From positions 1,641,366 to 1,705,365 of the forward strand of contig NW_006496077.1 of the NCBI RefSeq assembly GCF_000471905.2: a stretch of 64,000 bases of DNA, written 5' to 3'. Positions 49,701-56,744 of this stretch are shown in pieces; the first letter of the stretch is position 1; the number at the start of each line of letters is the position of its first letter. The position numbers and the translations under genes were made by a program. The DNA is from Amborella trichopoda. Lineage: Eukaryota > Streptophyta > Magnoliopsida > Amborellales > Amborellaceae. The notes under the pieces are model-generated. The model worked only from the letters and a program-made list of their open reading frames with translations. It was not told where the DNA came from and searched no databases.

Positions 49701-50987
49701 TGAAGCATGCCTTATTCCGAGTTGCAAATTTAGCATTAGATCATAACTTCTATGGCCTTTAATGATTGCTTCTCCTGGTTTCTTGATGTCCTTCACAAGT
49801 CTCTTCGGCCACCTTCTCTTTCTTCTAGATGATAATGAAAAAATATTATTCAAGACCAGCTCACTGATCAAAACACCTTGCATGTACTCCCTTTCTAAAA
49901 TAGGTACATCTGCATCTGCTTCATCATCATCACCTTCTAAAATGGCTTCCTGCAAGGACAAATTGTTTCCAATCACTTTCTCAAAGGAAGGGTCTAGACT
50001 CCAGCGCCTTTCTAAGGATACATTTCTGGGGCGACATTGCCCCGAATTTCTGAGAATGGATTTAGGAAGCTTATCCGAAGAAGCCCATCTTGATCCATTT
50101 CTCCTTTGAGCTTTGATCTGCCCTATGTCCACAGAGGAAGCATGGCGGATTCGTGAACTCTCTTGTGGCTTACGTAATTCTGATACCAACAGACCTCCCT
50201 TTCTCAAAGCATTATGGTACGACTCTTGTACAGCAGGAAGCCTGCCACCCTTTGGATAAAATGCACCTTTACCATCCTTCAAACCCTTGCTCCAGGTCCC
50301 GACATAGCAACCCCCATCTGCCCAAGTATAAACCCCAAACCCATGTATCAAGCCATTCAACCAGTTACCCTCAAATGAATCCCCATTTGTCCATGTAAGA
50401 ACCCCTTTACCACTCATCTTCCCCCCTTTCATATTTCCAATGTAGACATTTCCATTCGCCCAGAAATATTCGCCAGGCCCTTCAATAATTCCATGATTCC
50501 AAGAACCTTCAAAGACATCTCCATTAGTATAGGTTCTCCTTCCAAACCCATGTTTCACATTCAATTGCCACCCTCCAGTATAAGTCATTCCATCAGCCCA
50601 TATGAAGGTTCCATTCCCATGCATATAACCTCCCCAAAATTTACCTTCATAGGTCGCCCCAGAAGGCCACGAAATTTTTCCCTTACCACTTTCCAACCCT
50701 CTTCCCAACTCGCCCTCATAGGTGCAACCATCAGACCACACATATTTCCCGGAACCTTCTGGCATGTTACCCTGCAAAGACCCAGAATAGATTTCCCCAT
50801 TGAGGAGAAACACTTCACCTATTCTACAGCTACCAGTTTCAAAAGATGATAGAGCATCTTGTCCATTACCCAATACAGGTGGATGCTGTTCTCTGTTGCT
50901 GAAGGAAATAGTACCGTCATGTAAAGATCTTGATTTCTCAGCATGGGAAGCCTCATTATTACCAACATGAACCACAAGGCTAGACAT
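15430..50987 (-). CDS. PIP5K9-like: Phosphatidylinositol 4-phosphate 5-kinase, PIP5K9-like, eight coding exons
   Basis: The enzyme phosphorylates PI4P at the 5-OH to make PI(4,5)P2 at the plasma membrane and other sites (family knowledge). Joining the eight exons in phase gives 839 residues, close to Arabidopsis PIP5K9 (about 815). Residues 67-250 hold about eight MORN repeats with the YxGxW/GxG pattern. Residues 328-425 form the linker with an ERRWSL and a [13 protein letters not shown] motif typical of this subgroup. The kinase domain runs from about 405 to 835. Key residues visible are Lys529 in MIKTL, DLKGS at 595-599, MDYSLL at 652-657, and the IID Asp789 followed by an activation loop with RIEHAYK (Glu801, the type I specificity position). 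All catalytic motifs are intact and no frameshift is seen, so the gene looks functional. Exon order and phases are continuous. The assignment to the PIP5K9 group rests on recalled family sequence, not a search. Confidence 0.93.
15833..16004 (-). CDS. PIP5K9-like: PIP5K exon 7
   Basis: 172 nt, residues 690(part)-747(part). It encodes the end of the variable insert and [20 protein letters not shown] then LLLPGTA, all typical of plant PIP5Ks. Donor GCCAG|GTCATC. The acceptor at 16005 is GGTGGTGCAG with almost no polypyrimidine tract. Two further in-frame AG acceptors at 15999 and 15996 would remove two or three residues. Confidence 0.9.
16145..17980. other. Intronic, no feature recognised
   Basis: AT-rich sequence with short ORFs only. 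I see no TE protein or terminal repeats. Confidence 0.3.
17985..18265. mobile_element. Short relative of the hAT-like family (about 280 bp)
   Basis: Left part with gttcaaaagaaaatggcgaaccgg and right part with tccgggtcaccaatccgtg match the ends of the elements at 12180 and 54394. I could not identify a clean target duplication, so the exact ends are approximate. Confidence 0.45.
18266..19400. other. Intronic, no feature recognised
   Basis: No coding or structural signal that I can support. Confidence 0.3.
19550..19786 (+). repeat. Copia LTR-like segment, left copy
   Basis: Shares attgtaatgggcatagt, the block agagtaaattac and cactcttcatc/ttttgacaac with 24848-25135 in the same orientation. 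It is followed by TGGTCTCAAAACA, a possible degenerate primer-binding site, and by a leader rich in gaaatctctct. I infer a decayed copia element whose far end is at 24.5-25.1 kb. Confidence 0.4.
20170..20893 (+). pseudogene. LINE reverse transcriptase fragment
   Basis: Conceptual sequence reads [20 protein letters not shown], then [34 protein letters not shown] and DELTRHLQ, the plant LINE RT core. The FADD site is destroyed by a stop and frameshift near 20488-20510. Later pieces ([15 protein letters not shown]) remain. Truncated at both ends; at 20893 it stops abruptly against the organelle-like insert. Confidence 0.85.
20960..21055 (+). repeat. Perfect 48-bp tandem duplication
   Basis: Two identical adjacent units, 20960-21007 and 21008-21055, beginning gctgagcagaggtggaac. 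No difference was seen between copies, so the duplication is recent or has been homogenised. Confidence 0.9.
21660..22099 (+). pseudogene. Group II intron reverse transcriptase/maturase pseudogene
   Basis: In one frame the upstream part reads [20 protein letters not shown], the RT palm segment that precedes the catalytic site. A stop lies at 21774-21776. Directly after it, GIPQ is followed by a one-base shift and then [14 protein letters not shown], the RT 4 region. YADD is intact at 21885-21896 within [16 protein letters not shown]. The pattern GIPQ...LHxFD...RYADD is characteristic of group II intron proteins and differs from the LINE RTs nearby. The thumb and maturase domain are mostly lost. 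It is nonfunctional. The source gene (mitochondrial intron ORF or nuclear maturase) is not determined. Confidence 0.7.
22232..22270 (+). pseudogene. trnC-GCA (partial): 5' half of tRNA-Cys(GCA), plastid type
   Basis: 39 bases match the first half of plastid trnC from the acceptor strand through the D-arm to the anticodon loop ctGCAaa, with about two changes (GACGGCATGGTCGAG against the GGCGGCATGGCCGAG I recall). The sequence stops just after the anticodon, so it cannot be a working tRNA. Such plastid tRNA pieces occur in plant mitochondrial DNA. Confidence 0.8.
22412..22508. repeat. Two adjacent hairpins with the same 9-bp arms
   Basis: Hairpin 1: AAGTGGATA at 22412-22420 pairs with TATCCACTT at 22456-22464, enclosing a second perfect stem AGTTCCATGG / CCATGGAACT around TCCCC. 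Hairpin 2: the same AAGTGGATA / TATCCACTT pair at 22485-22508 with a 6-base loop. Confidence 0.75.
22510..24475. other. Intronic, no feature recognised
   Basis: Probably internal sequence of a decayed copia element, given the RNase H fragment just after it, but I cannot read copia protein here with confidence. Confidence 0.3.
24480..24830 (+). pseudogene. Ty1/copia RNase H C-terminal fragment
   Basis: Frames with shifts read [19 protein letters not shown], then [20 protein letters not shown] and KHIKIDQHC followed by a stop, then ITDIFTKA. This is the end of a copia polyprotein (SxxSTxAEYR, YxDNxxAI, HIxID, DIFTK). Several stops and shifts show it is dead. Confidence 0.85.
24848..25140 (+). 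repeat. Copia LTR-like segment, right copy
   Basis: Lies directly after the RNase H end and resembles 19550-19786. A TA/CA-rich microsatellite (about 24965-25060) interrupts it. Confidence 0.4.
25255..26290. other. Intronic, with direct repeats; includes gap
   Basis: The phrase gattttatttggg followed by cttggacatgga or cttgtacatgga occurs near 25663 and again near 26202; cctcaa-tatgatgttagtaact recurs near 26130 and 26250. The stretch 25880-26110 belongs to the dispersed family also at 11600 (inverted) and 56820. Confidence 0.4.
25706..25775. other. Assembly gap (70 N)
   Basis: Run of N. Confidence 1.
26300..28979 (-). pseudogene. Ty1/copia polyprotein pseudogene (gag, protease, integrase)
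   Basis: Read on the minus strand, gag begins with an ATG at 28979 ([17 protein letters not shown]). A CX2CX4HX4C zinc knuckle is intact at 28267-28226. The protease region is degraded. The GAG-pre-integrase block at 27789-27475 reads [20 protein letters not shown] and [13 protein letters not shown], ending ECEACQ. Integrase pieces include CSDNAKEYF and [19 protein letters not shown]. Many stops and frameshifts interrupt it. Reverse transcriptase and RNase H are absent, so the element is truncated at its 3' end near 26300. Confidence 0.88.
29627..29845 (-). mobile_element. Primer-binding site and 5' LTR part of the minus-strand copia element
   Basis: The minus strand has TTATCAGAGCAG, one or two changes from the tRNA-Met primer site TGGTATCAGAGC, just after a segment ending in TGACA. 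The LTR would extend rightward from about 29640. Its outer end is lost where LINE sequence begins near 29846, and no matching 3' LTR was found. Confidence 0.5.
29846..31090 (+). pseudogene. 5'-truncated LINE with RT remnant and (GATGAT)n tail
   Basis: Reads [70 protein letters not shown] and then FIND where FADD is expected, so one catalytic Asp is lost. Downstream are [19 protein letters not shown] and a 3' end with GATGATGATAATGATGATG. It is the longest LINE piece in the window and shares its 3' end with 58335-58553 and, on the other strand, 52113-52582. Confidence 0.88.
31090..31252 (-). pseudogene. Decayed tandem copy of PIP5K exon 6 (3' half) and its donor
   Basis: Matches 31388-31550, offset about 298 bp. 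It covers about 104 bp of exon 6 (from the SLLLGVH codons to the exon end) and about 55 bp of intron. In the copy the MDYSLL-following codons have changed, one base is deleted near the exon end, and the donor GCAAGT has become GAAAGT. It cannot serve as an exon. Its left edge abuts the LINE tail. Confidence 0.85.
31445..31602 (-). CDS. PIP5K9-like: PIP5K exon 6 (MDYSLL), GC donor
   Basis: 158 nt, residues 637(part)-690(part). Acceptor TTTATGCAG. It encodes QIEIDSQFL and [11 protein letters not shown] (catalytic MDYSLL at 652-657), then the start of the variable insert. The exon ends GAAGAAG followed by GCAAGT, the optimal consensus for a GC-AG intron. A decayed copy of its 3' half lies about 300 bp downstream in the intron (31090-31252). 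Confidence 0.93.
33200..34560 (+). repeat. Diverged ~700-bp direct duplication
   Basis: Segment with cattgccacgccactccat and attaaatgggacaaaccagg (33200-33860) recurs at 33880-34560 with cattgccacaccgctccat-like and attaaatgcgacaaaccagg. A shorter pair sharing caccaagggtc and catcatgcatca lies at 34690-34765 and 35050-35120. Confidence 0.65.
34394..34443 (+). repeat. Poly-C then poly-A homopolymer tract
   Basis: About 26 consecutive C, then C-rich, then 12 A. Likely error-prone in sequencing. Confidence 0.9.
35315..35502 (-). CDS. PIP5K9-like: PIP5K exon 5 (catalytic DLKGS)
   Basis: 188 nt, residues 575-637(part). Acceptor TTCTGCAG, donor TTGAA|GTAAGC. It carries [10 protein letters not shown] with catalytic Asp595 and the conserved [18 protein letters not shown] stretch. 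It is separated from exon 4 by only 146 bp, the one compact part of the gene besides the 3' end. Confidence 0.95.
35649..35759 (-). CDS. PIP5K9-like: PIP5K exon 4
   Basis: 111 nt, residues 538-574, phase 0 on both sides. Acceptor ATATGCAG, donor AAAAG|GTAATA. It encodes [12 protein letters not shown] and [17 protein letters not shown], conserved kinase-core sequence. Confidence 0.94.
37140..37406 (+). pseudogene. Unidentified exon-like ORF in intron 3, opposite strand
   Basis: An open frame with strong amino-acid-like composition reads [54 protein letters not shown] and [12 protein letters not shown], ending AAG|GTATAT, a plausible donor. I do not recognise the protein. It could be a gene fragment captured by a transposon, a lost neighbouring gene, or an exon of an overlapping gene. 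The assembly gap 330 bp downstream hides what follows. Confidence 0.4.
37691..38705 (+). repeat. (CT)n tract, 563-bp assembly gap, and ATCC-type repeat block
   Basis: (CT)n at 37691-37724; gap 37730-38292; (TC)n again; then 38335-38705 of CATC/CCAT repeats with a higher-order unit containing acacacactcgcaagcaaca and taccttccatccatc. The gap is probably an unresolved dinucleotide array. Long ORFs over this block are artefacts. Confidence 0.9.
39078..40806 (+). mobile_element. Internally deleted Ty3/gypsy element
   Basis: LTR-like start at 39078 shares tgtatattttgattttagtttta with 40765-40800. A primer site TGGTATCATAACC begins at 39725 and a polypurine tract AAGGGGAGAA at 40712-40721. Between them only about 1 kb remains: a gag-like start ([10 protein letters not shown]) and the end of the polyprotein ([17 protein letters not shown]). 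A 106-codon acidic ORF at 40243-40563 with [18 protein letters not shown] is probably linker sequence. The right LTR is truncated at about 90 bp. Confidence 0.7.
41100..41137. mobile_element. Terminal end of a Mutator-like MITE
   Basis: The palindromic GTGAGTCGGCCGACTCACC followed by AAAACCGTATCC matches the right end of the complete element at 53307-53645. I could not find its left end, so this is a truncated copy. Confidence 0.5.
42600..42765 (-). CDS. PIP5K9-like: PIP5K exon 3
   Basis: 166 nt, residues 482(part)-537. Acceptor GATTGCAG, donor AAG|GTGTTT. It encodes the glycine-rich [15 protein letters not shown] segment and MIKTLRKSE, which carries the ATP-binding Lys529. Confidence 0.94.
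42766..45511 (-). other. PIP5K intron 2, 2.7 kb
   Basis: GT-AG intron. Holds a (GA)n microsatellite at 43711-43757 and, at 43440-45070, repeat-like sequence without recognisable proteins. Confidence 0.7.
43711..43757 (+). repeat. (GA)n microsatellite
   Basis: AG repeat with one AAAG interruption. Confidence 0.9.
45512..45679 (-). CDS. PIP5K9-like: PIP5K exon 2
   Basis: 168 nt coding for residues 426(part)-482(part). It begins after TTTTACAG and ends TTTCAG|GTATGC. It encodes YTVGKITP, the [12 protein letters not shown] motif and [12 protein letters not shown], the conserved start of the PIPK catalytic core. Confidence 0.94.
46218..46630. mobile_element. Fold-back MITE with a perfect 62-bp palindrome inside
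   Basis: Ends GGGAAATTATA (46218) and its inverted partner TATAATTTCCC (46630). The inverted arms extend inward over about 110 bp with good match, including aaatttact and aaaatgtcattca on the left and their complements on the right. Within the left arm sits the perfect palindrome 46333-46394. No coding capacity. Confidence 0.8.
46333..46394. repeat. Perfect 62-bp palindrome
   Basis: 31 bases starting gtcccaagcacccacttgg are followed at once by their exact complement, with AGATCT at the centre and no loop. Confidence 0.97.
47690..47960 (-). repeat. LTR-like remnant related to the gypsy LTR at 39 kb, inverted
   Basis: tgaacagtaaccatgaacaat on the plus strand is nearly the complement of the ttgttcatagttactgttca block at 39412. 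The surrounding sequence is AT-rich; ends not defined. Confidence 0.4.
49153..49493. mobile_element. hAT-type MITE, 341 bp, with 8-bp TSD
   Basis: Direct repeats GGAATGGG at 49145-49152 and 49494-49501. Ends TCGGGGTGAGAATTG and, inward from the right, TAGGGGTGAGAACGG. The inside is built of GATCCGGATCC words and a (TA)n run. The acidic DPDPNPN-type ORFs over it are artefacts. Confidence 0.85.
49711..50987 (-). CDS. PIP5K9-like: PIP5K exon 1 (start codon, MORN repeats, linker)
   Basis: Encodes residues 1-425 plus two bases of codon 426. I chose the ATG at 50987 (MSSLVVHVG) because the reading frame has a TAG a short way upstream and the peptide resembles the start of PIP5K9. A longer start at 51005 would need a TTG codon. 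The MORN block is uninterrupted. The exon ends ATAAG followed by GCATGC, a GC donor; the Arg codon AG/G is completed by exon 2, giving the conserved [14 protein letters not shown] junction. Confidence 0.92.
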
Positions 50988-51120
50988 GCATAATGCAAAA
51001 GACAATGCCCTCTTTGACTACTGTAATGAATTTCAGACATTAACCACACGAGAGACTCAAGTTTTATGCATCAATGGAGTCCTCTTGAAGTATGAAATTT
51101 CTTCATTCCCATGCATAGAC
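50988..51120 (-). other. 5' UTR part of PIP5K exon 1, with upstream intron acceptor
   Basis: Immediately upstream of the ATG the frame has a TAG, and at 51122-51121 a good acceptor TTTTATTTCAG precedes GTCTATG. I infer that this exon starts at 51120 and that at least one noncoding exon lies further upstream. A stretch ending CTTCAAG|GTACTAAG near 51570 and the candidate exon at about 62 kb are both possible donors; neither is proven. Confidence 0.5.
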
Positions 51121-52098
51121 CTGAAATAAAACCAACTGGGATGTGAGACTCTATTAAAGTCAGCCTTGGCACCAAAAAGCAAAATGCAACACGCATTAAA
51201 AGAAGATTAGCTTGATAGGATTAGATTAACTAAACATCAACGATGAGACAACCATGACATTCATCAATAGGCTCTTAAAAAACCAACTCACCGTCATTTA
51301 GTATGGAAGAGTAGTTCAAGAAAATACAACATTTCACTGATCAATTTTAATGGAGGCATCAGTCCAAACAAAGTTCCAAACTTTTGCAGTGCCTCAAGCA
51401 TAACAGCACTTCTCTTACCCTTACTCTGGAACGTACAACAGGATCCTGCCCAATTAATTTATTTCTGAACTTGGCTGATCCAGCCCACAAACATATAAAC
51501 ATTATATTTTCTATTATAACTTCAACAACCATTGTTTTTATAAATATAAGTAGCTTGACCTTAGTACCTTGAAGACCATCAGAAAGGTGGCCCAGATTAA
51601 TACGAGGTGCCAGAGACGGACAGGCAAAACAGTATTATCATGTGAATGTTACTATCAGCAACCCCAGTAAATGGAAAGGAATTGCCATGTGAACCTCATA
51701 GTAAGTATTTCAAACACAAATAATTAACATTTTCTTGCATGTGTCTTCGTCCACAGCAAGTATGGACACCATATGTGAAAATTCTTAATCAGGAATGGTT
51801 TTTCTTTTTATTGTACACTGTTCTGCTATCACCATAATCTTTATTAGTGACAAAGAGAAACACATAGGCAGCTACACCTTTAAAGGGATGACCTCTGTTT
51901 CAAATGATAGCCAAAACATGCTTAAGTATAGGACCAAAATGAAATTACAAAAGTTTCAAAACATGAAATAACAATTCCTTGCAATACAAATACCACCATG
52001 TTCAACTCAAAAACTAATATGGAATAATCAGCAGCATATTCCAATCTCTTATGGTAATAACAAAGAAAAAATAAATTGAGAAGAAAAAATTAATGATT
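51121..52098. other. Upstream/5' intron region of PIP5K; no coding exon seen
   Basis: Minus strand has a possible short exon ending CTTCAAG|GTACTAAG near 51570, with a stop in the frame that otherwise looks coding, so at best a 5' UTR exon. The rest is AT-rich. Confidence 0.35.
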
Positions 52099-52112
52099 TT
52101 GAATAGGAAGTT

Positions 52113-52582
52113 CATCATCGTCATCATCATCATCATAGCCTTATCCCATTGGGGGTTAGCTACACGAATCCTATTCCGCCATCTGCTCTATCAAGGGTAA
52201 TAGCTTCAGTCAAATCACCATAAGTCACCATATCTCGCCTCACTACTTCCTTCCATGTCCTTTTGGACCTTCCGCTCGCCCTTTTAGAGCCTTCCGCTTG
52301 CCCTTTTAGAGCCTTCCACTTGAACCAAATCCTCCCTCCTAATTTGTGTTGTATTAGGCCTACGCTGCATATGGCCTAGCCACCTAAGTCTACTTTATCT
52401 TATCGCCTATTGGAGCCACCTCTAAGTTCCCTCATATCTATTTAATCTGAATTCAATCATTTCTTTTTTTGTCACTCATCCTTCTCAACATCCTCATCTC
52501 AGCTAAACTCATCCTGTAGATATGTTGTTTCTTGACCGCCCAATATTCTGCCCCATAAAACATAGCTAGTCTTATAGCTATC
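52113..52582 (-). mobile_element. 5'-truncated LINE insertion with 14-bp target duplication
   Basis: Flanked by TTGAATAGGAAGTT at 52099-52112 and 52583-52596. The minus strand reads the 3' end of the same LINE family as 29846-31090 (MLYGAEYWAVKKQHI, MRMLRRMSD) and ends in an (ATG)n tail at 52113. Contains a small internal repeat around agagccttccgcttgccc. Confidence 0.9.
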
Positions 52583-52596
52583 TTGAATAGGAAGTT

Positions 52597-53297
52597 AATT
52601 TTCTAAAATACTAAGAAAACTTGCTTGACATTCAATTCTGACCTACCACGCTGCAGAACTCGTCATCCAACAAAAAAAGGTTACAAATGGTGGGTGACCA
52701 CCATTTTGTCAGAAAGAAGATAAGAAACCTTTACTTTGGAGAAGTGATAGGATTTCACATGTTTCAACCCCATCACAACATATAGGACCATCATACAAAA
52801 GGGTAAAAATCTCTCTTCTCCGGGACGTAGCCAACTAATCGAATCATCAAACTATATGGAAAGTGTCAAACCATAATTGTTGGAAATGCCTGGGAACCTG
52901 AATCGTTTTAGGAATCGGAATCACGAAATCATAGTCGGCTAGAAGATTTTTTTTTTTTGGAATTGCCGAATCGGAATTCCGAACCAGAATTGCGACCTCG
53001 ACAGAGAGATTCGGGTAACTGTGTTAAACATTTCTTTCCTTATATTCTAGGTTCTAGAAGTTGATGCTACATGGCACTCATGGTTCATTATGTAGCGGCA
53101 GAGACCTACCAACAAAACAAAAAGATACAAAACAATGCGTCAGAGAATCAGTAGGCACTGGTTCATTGGACATCAAGTTTAATCAAAATATAATACAACT
53201 CACAGAATTTTACAAATAGAACTACTCAGAAATGCCACGTCACTTAACATATTGAAGTTATGCACCACTTTTTCAACCAGAATTTAGTGAATGCCTA
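52597..53297. other. No gene; possible small MITE at 52880-53010
   Basis: The stretch 52890-53005 is rich in GAATCGGAAT words and their complements, like the subterminal parts of the hAT family; ends not defined. Confidence 0.3.
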
Positions 53298-53306
53298 TTA
53301 ATATTT

Positions 53307-53645
53307 GGACACAGTTTTAGTGAGTCAGCCAACCCACCAAAACATGTGCTTCTCCTCATGTACGCCAACCATGTGCTTCTCCTCATGTACGAGACGTCCA
53401 TTGTTAGCGAGGGATATCAAAAAATTATTTCTACCATACGTCAAGTCAAAATGGATGGTGGAAAAATATATCCAGAAAAATATGATTTTTATTTTAAAAA
53501 AATTAAAATGCAAAATTCTAATCACCATTATAGTTGAGATTAACACATCCCAAAATTTTAATCCAAAATCCATCTTAAAAAGACGAAGTTTGAAGGGGGG
53601 GCACACATCTACATGTGAGTCGGCAGACTCACCAAACACGTTTCC
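53307..53645. mobile_element. Mutator-like MITE, 339 bp, with 9-bp TSD
   Basis: Direct repeats TTAATATTT at 53298-53306 and 53646-53654. Left end GGACACAGTTTTAGTGAGTC; right end, inward, GGAAACGTGTTTGGTGAGTC, both leading into a GAGTC-GCC palindrome. A 9-bp duplication points to Mutator. Contains a 27-bp direct repeat with catgtgcttctcctcatgta near 53343-53394. The ORFs on both strands are artefacts. Confidence 0.82.
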
Positions 53646-54393
53646 TTAATATTTTAATTAGAATAGATTGCAATAGGTATTACTTACAAAAAAAAAAAAT
53701 AGATTTCAATAGGCATTTCTGGCTGCAATAAGAACCCGTACCATGCTTTGCGGCACTTGATACAGGTATGAACTTATCTCAATGACATGCTTGACCATCC
53801 CAGAGATGTTAGATAGATTGTCAAAGACTGAATGAGATATCTATGTCTCAAACCTTAGAACTTTTGGGAGGTTTGTTTAAGACTTATACCAAAACTACAC
53901 AGGAATATAGGACCGAAAATTTCAATTATGCTCAGAATCAACAGCTGCCAAAACTGAATGAGATCACATAAAGTTCCCCAGTGGCCCATTGGTGTGCCAT
54001 TCTAAATAATCTATAACTCTTTGAATCCAGTAATGGTTGAGAATATTTTAAATGCAGAAAACAAAAAATTCGAATCAGTTTGGGCCTGCACTATACAAAG
54101 CCATCTAGCAAGAAGAACAATGTGTACCTATTATGTTCATTGATCATTTATGCTAACAAATTCTCGAGTCATACACTTCACAACAACAGAGTTCAATGCA
54201 AATCTGGGAATCCACCCGCTATAGCATCCATAATTTTGAAAGTAAAAAAACATATCGTGCCAAGCACTCTTCCCTTTCATCCAGTCATATATCTAGAGAT
54301 AGTTCAATAGAATTTATCATTGAGACGATAATTCCTAATTATGTCAGACTCAAAAAGATAAAATTTGCCGCAACATAGACATGCATTTGAAAC

Positions 54394-55605
54394 CAGTGTT
54401 TACAAAATCGCCGATCCGATCCGGAATCGAGCGATCCGAAATCGAGCGATCCGGATCAAGTATCGGTGACACCGTTCCGAATCCACTTATAAAATGGGTC
54501 CAGGCGGTTTAGATCTGGTTCAGGCGGTTCAAATCCGATTCAGGCAGTTCCACCATTTTTTTGGCTTTTTCTATTTAAAAAATCCGATATGGCAGCCCAT
54601 GTAATAATCCTAACGTCGTCACTCTCTTGTCTTTTATGCCAGCAAATCACGCGAGCGGCGTTGTACCATGTCCTTCATCCCATAGAGCTAGGGTTCTTTG
54701 AGTGGGAACAACTTTTATATGGTAAACTGCTCCCACATCTTTTCGATATGAGGCTAATTTCTTTATCTATTGTCTCCTCGTTGGCTGGCGTTAATAAAGT
54801 CCACTATTAAAATTAAAATTAAGCCTTTTTGCTATAAAAAATAACCCCCTTATTAGATATTAGGCATTACGCTATTGGTTAATAGGGATTAAAAAGCACA
54901 AAATAGTACTAGCTCATAGGATATTAGAACAACAAAAAATAATATTAATACTAGTTTATTGATCATTAAAAAAAAGTACTAGTTTATGGGATATTTTAAG
55001 GAAAAAAAAAAAACACTAGCCCAAACCACTTTAAAATCTATTTTAAAGTTGCTTTGTTAATTATCCCACATTGCAAGTATGATATTTATTTATTTTTCTA
55101 ATTTTATTATAATGTAATTACAAATTTACGTTTCTAAATTCTATACTTTTGTAGATTTATTTATTTGTAAGGGTCACACCTTTGTTTTTTGAATCATGTT
55201 TATTATAATATTATAATTAATAATTATACATTGATAACCAAATCTTATATTTTATTTGTTTATTTATTTAGATTATAAATTATATAATGTATTACTTTTA
55301 TTATAGCTGTAAATAAAAAAAATTAAAATTAAATGATATTATAACACAAATTTTAAATTTATTCATACGGGGAAAGAACATCTCAATATTTGCATATTGA
55401 TGCAAAAGAATGAAAGTTTTTAACGTAGTACCCTCATTTCTTATTGGATTCCTAAAAAGCAATATTTATAATGATTTTTAATAATCTTTTTGGATTTTTT
55501 TTAAGGCCGAATCCGACCGATTCCCTATCCGAAATGTCGATTCACCAATCTGGATGGGTTTTTGGGGTGCCCAATCCAGGGCACCGATCTGTTTTTAAAC
55601 CACTG
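54394..55605. mobile_element. Non-autonomous hAT-like element with 8-bp TSD
   Basis: Direct repeats TTTGAAAC at 54386-54393 and 55606-55613. Left end CAGTGTTTACAAAATCG; right end, inward, CAGTGGTTTAAAAACAG. Subterminal GATCCG-rich sequence. The last ~300 bp share cttattggattcctaaaaa and surrounding sequence with the element at 12180-13888, so the two are one family of different lengths. Confidence 0.85.
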
Positions 55606-55613
55606 TTTGAAAC

Positions 55614-56196
55614 TAGTATATTGACCCAGAGGGACCAAAAAACTAACCAGATTATATGGTTCCAAACTCATATTGACTAATTCACTAGTTGAAAATTTTG
55701 TTAAGACAAACCTAGGATGGGAATACAACTAAAATTTGACAAAATATGAGATTCTATATAGCATATAGGGTGCTTGTCAATGCACAGTTATCAAGACATG
55801 AAGGAAGCAGATGGTCCAACCGATCTGAACGCCAACCTATGCTTTACCAATCTGGTCCAAAGCAAATTACAAGTTTAGTAAAAAACAGGTCAAAATAAAT
55901 GTTTGACCGGTTTTGATCAGTTCGATAAGCCGATTTTGACCATTTAGAATGCTCAAACAAAGTCGGGCAATATTTTTAATATATTTCATATTTTAAAATT
56001 TCTTTCTATGTTTAAATTCCAATCCAATCGATTCGACTAGTGGTCTAATAGCTTTTAACTAGATTAGAATCATTACCGGTTTGGTGGCTCGTTTGATCCT
56101 AATAACACATTGTTCTAACTCCTTAAGCTGAGAGATATACTTTAAATTCCCATCATAATGTTATTGCACCATCATCAATGTTGGTCATATATATAT
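55614..56196. other. No gene recognised
   Basis: Contains ccaaccgatctgaac and cgattcgactagtgg words that resemble repeat-family sequence. No ends defined. Confidence 0.3.
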
Positions 56197-56744
56197 GGGA
56201 GAGCTTTCTGAGTGACCCCTACCACATATAATTATATGTGACCCCACATCTCAGCCGTTCGATAGGAATTGATGGCTAAATTTGCTCTTGCTACAATCAT
56301 GCCAAAACATTGTTTGATTTTAAAAAAAAAAATCCTACAAAACCTTTTTGGCTGAAATTTGGGGCATCCCAACTCCTTACTGGGTCATCCCAAAACTAAA
56401 AAAAAATAAAAGAATATTGCTCATGAAAATAAATAACCAAAATACCCCTGAAAGTTTCAGAGGTATTCTGGTAAATTTCCATCACACGAAATATTTTGTT
56501 ATTATTTTTATCATGTGTGCCCCTGTCAGATGTATGCATGCCCCAAAATTTGCCACAAAAATGATTTGTAGAATAAAGATTAAAAATAAAACACTTTGAG
56601 CCGTCGGATCAAGATCAAACGCTTGGGAGCGAACTTGTGACATTATGACTCAAGTCATATCAGCCATCCACTCAAATCATACGGCTGAGATTAGGGGTCA
56701 CATGTACTGTATATGTGGGTGGGATCACAAGAAAAGCTTACCCC
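56197..56744. mobile_element. MITE with ~60-bp inverted ends
   Basis: The left 61 bp (GGGAGAGCTTTCTGAGTGAC ... CTCAGCCGT) match the complement of the right 64 bp (GGGGTAAGCTTTTCTTGTGA ... CTCAGCCGT) with small indels. Flanks are TA-rich, so the target duplication is ambiguous. No coding capacity. Confidence 0.8.

Larger units (their letters stand above)
45680..49710 (-). other. PIP5K intron 1, 4.0 kb, GC-AG
   Basis: Donor GC at 49710-49709 (AG|GCATGC), acceptor TTTTACAG at 45680. Contains a fold-back MITE, a minus-strand LTR remnant, a hAT MITE near the donor, and T-rich tracts at about 47150-47178. Confidence 0.8.

Noticed and set aside
50991-51005. Start of PIP5K at 51005
   Set aside because: That codon is TTG; the first in-frame ATG is 50987 and fits the family N-terminus.
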